A stretch of DNA of 14,543 nucleotides from positions 1 to 14,543 of the forward strand of contig DAOVLC010000003.1 in NCBI GenBank assembly GCA_030631455.1, read 5' to 3'. A program made the position numbers and the translations under genes. The stretch's first letter is position 1. Each line of letters starts with the position of its first letter. The DNA comes from Candidatus Zixiibacteriota bacterium. GTDB taxonomy: Bacteria > Zixibacteria > MSB-5A5 > JAABVY01 > JAHJOQ01. Below are positions 14,515 through 14,543 of this stretch, piece by piece. The notes beneath the pieces are model-generated. The model did no database searches, was not told the DNA's origin, and was given only the letters and a program-made list of their open reading frames with translations.

Positions 14515-14543
14515 CATAATACTACAAAGTATCATAAACTACT

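Noticed and set aside
1..14543. CRISPR arrays, tRNA or rRNA genes, riboswitches
   Set aside because: No regularly spaced direct repeats, cloverleaf or conserved rRNA segments were noticed on either strand.

Overview
The window looks like chromosomal DNA of a Gram-negative (two-membrane) bacterium. Two encoded proteins appear to carry outer-membrane beta-barrel domains, and several others have Sec signal peptides. Base composition is moderate and GTG or TTG starts are common. The mix of genes (a tandem M16 peptidase pair, SppA with a barrel-like N-terminus, a patatin-BamA fusion, a DUF4097-like protein) fits poorly known FCB-type lineages such as Zixibacteria-like genomes. That placement is an inference from gene content, not a measurement.

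Left part (1-7368, all on the minus strand): in transcription order this holds a TrmH/SpoU-family RNA methyltransferase, a secreted DUF4097-like beta-repeat protein, a signal peptide peptidase SppA fused behind a predicted barrel, a catalytic M16 zinc peptidase, and a non-catalytic M16 partner whose C-terminus runs off the window. sppA and the M16 pair each have a recognisable promoter. The theme is envelope proteolysis and protein quality control. Divergent from the methyltransferase, at 7465-10101 (+), is a patatin phospholipase with POTRA domains and a C-terminal BamA-like barrel (type Vd/PlpD-like).

Middle part (10160-12110, minus strand): a compact operon of a GNAT acetyltransferase, a PLP-dependent alanine/ornithine-racemase-family enzyme, and the eroded start of an M20D amidohydrolase. 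The genes are joined by 4-base GTGA overlaps. A near-consensus promoter lies upstream, just beyond the 3' end of a transposase remnant.

Decayed part (12174-13087, minus strand): the C-terminus of an IS4-type transposase is joined to a truncated and frameshifted EamA-family transporter gene.

Right end (13279-14543, minus strand): a two-gene module that looks like a Panacea (SocA-like) antitoxin followed by a small RelE-like toxin candidate. The genes overlap by 8 bases. Upstream are two near-perfect sigma70-type promoters; one carries a palindrome in its spacer, and part of that palindrome recurs at the second promoter. This regulated toxin-antitoxin candidate is the most interesting unit in the window. 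No tRNA, rRNA or CRISPR array was seen, and no stretch over 300 bases lacks a gene or gene remnant.
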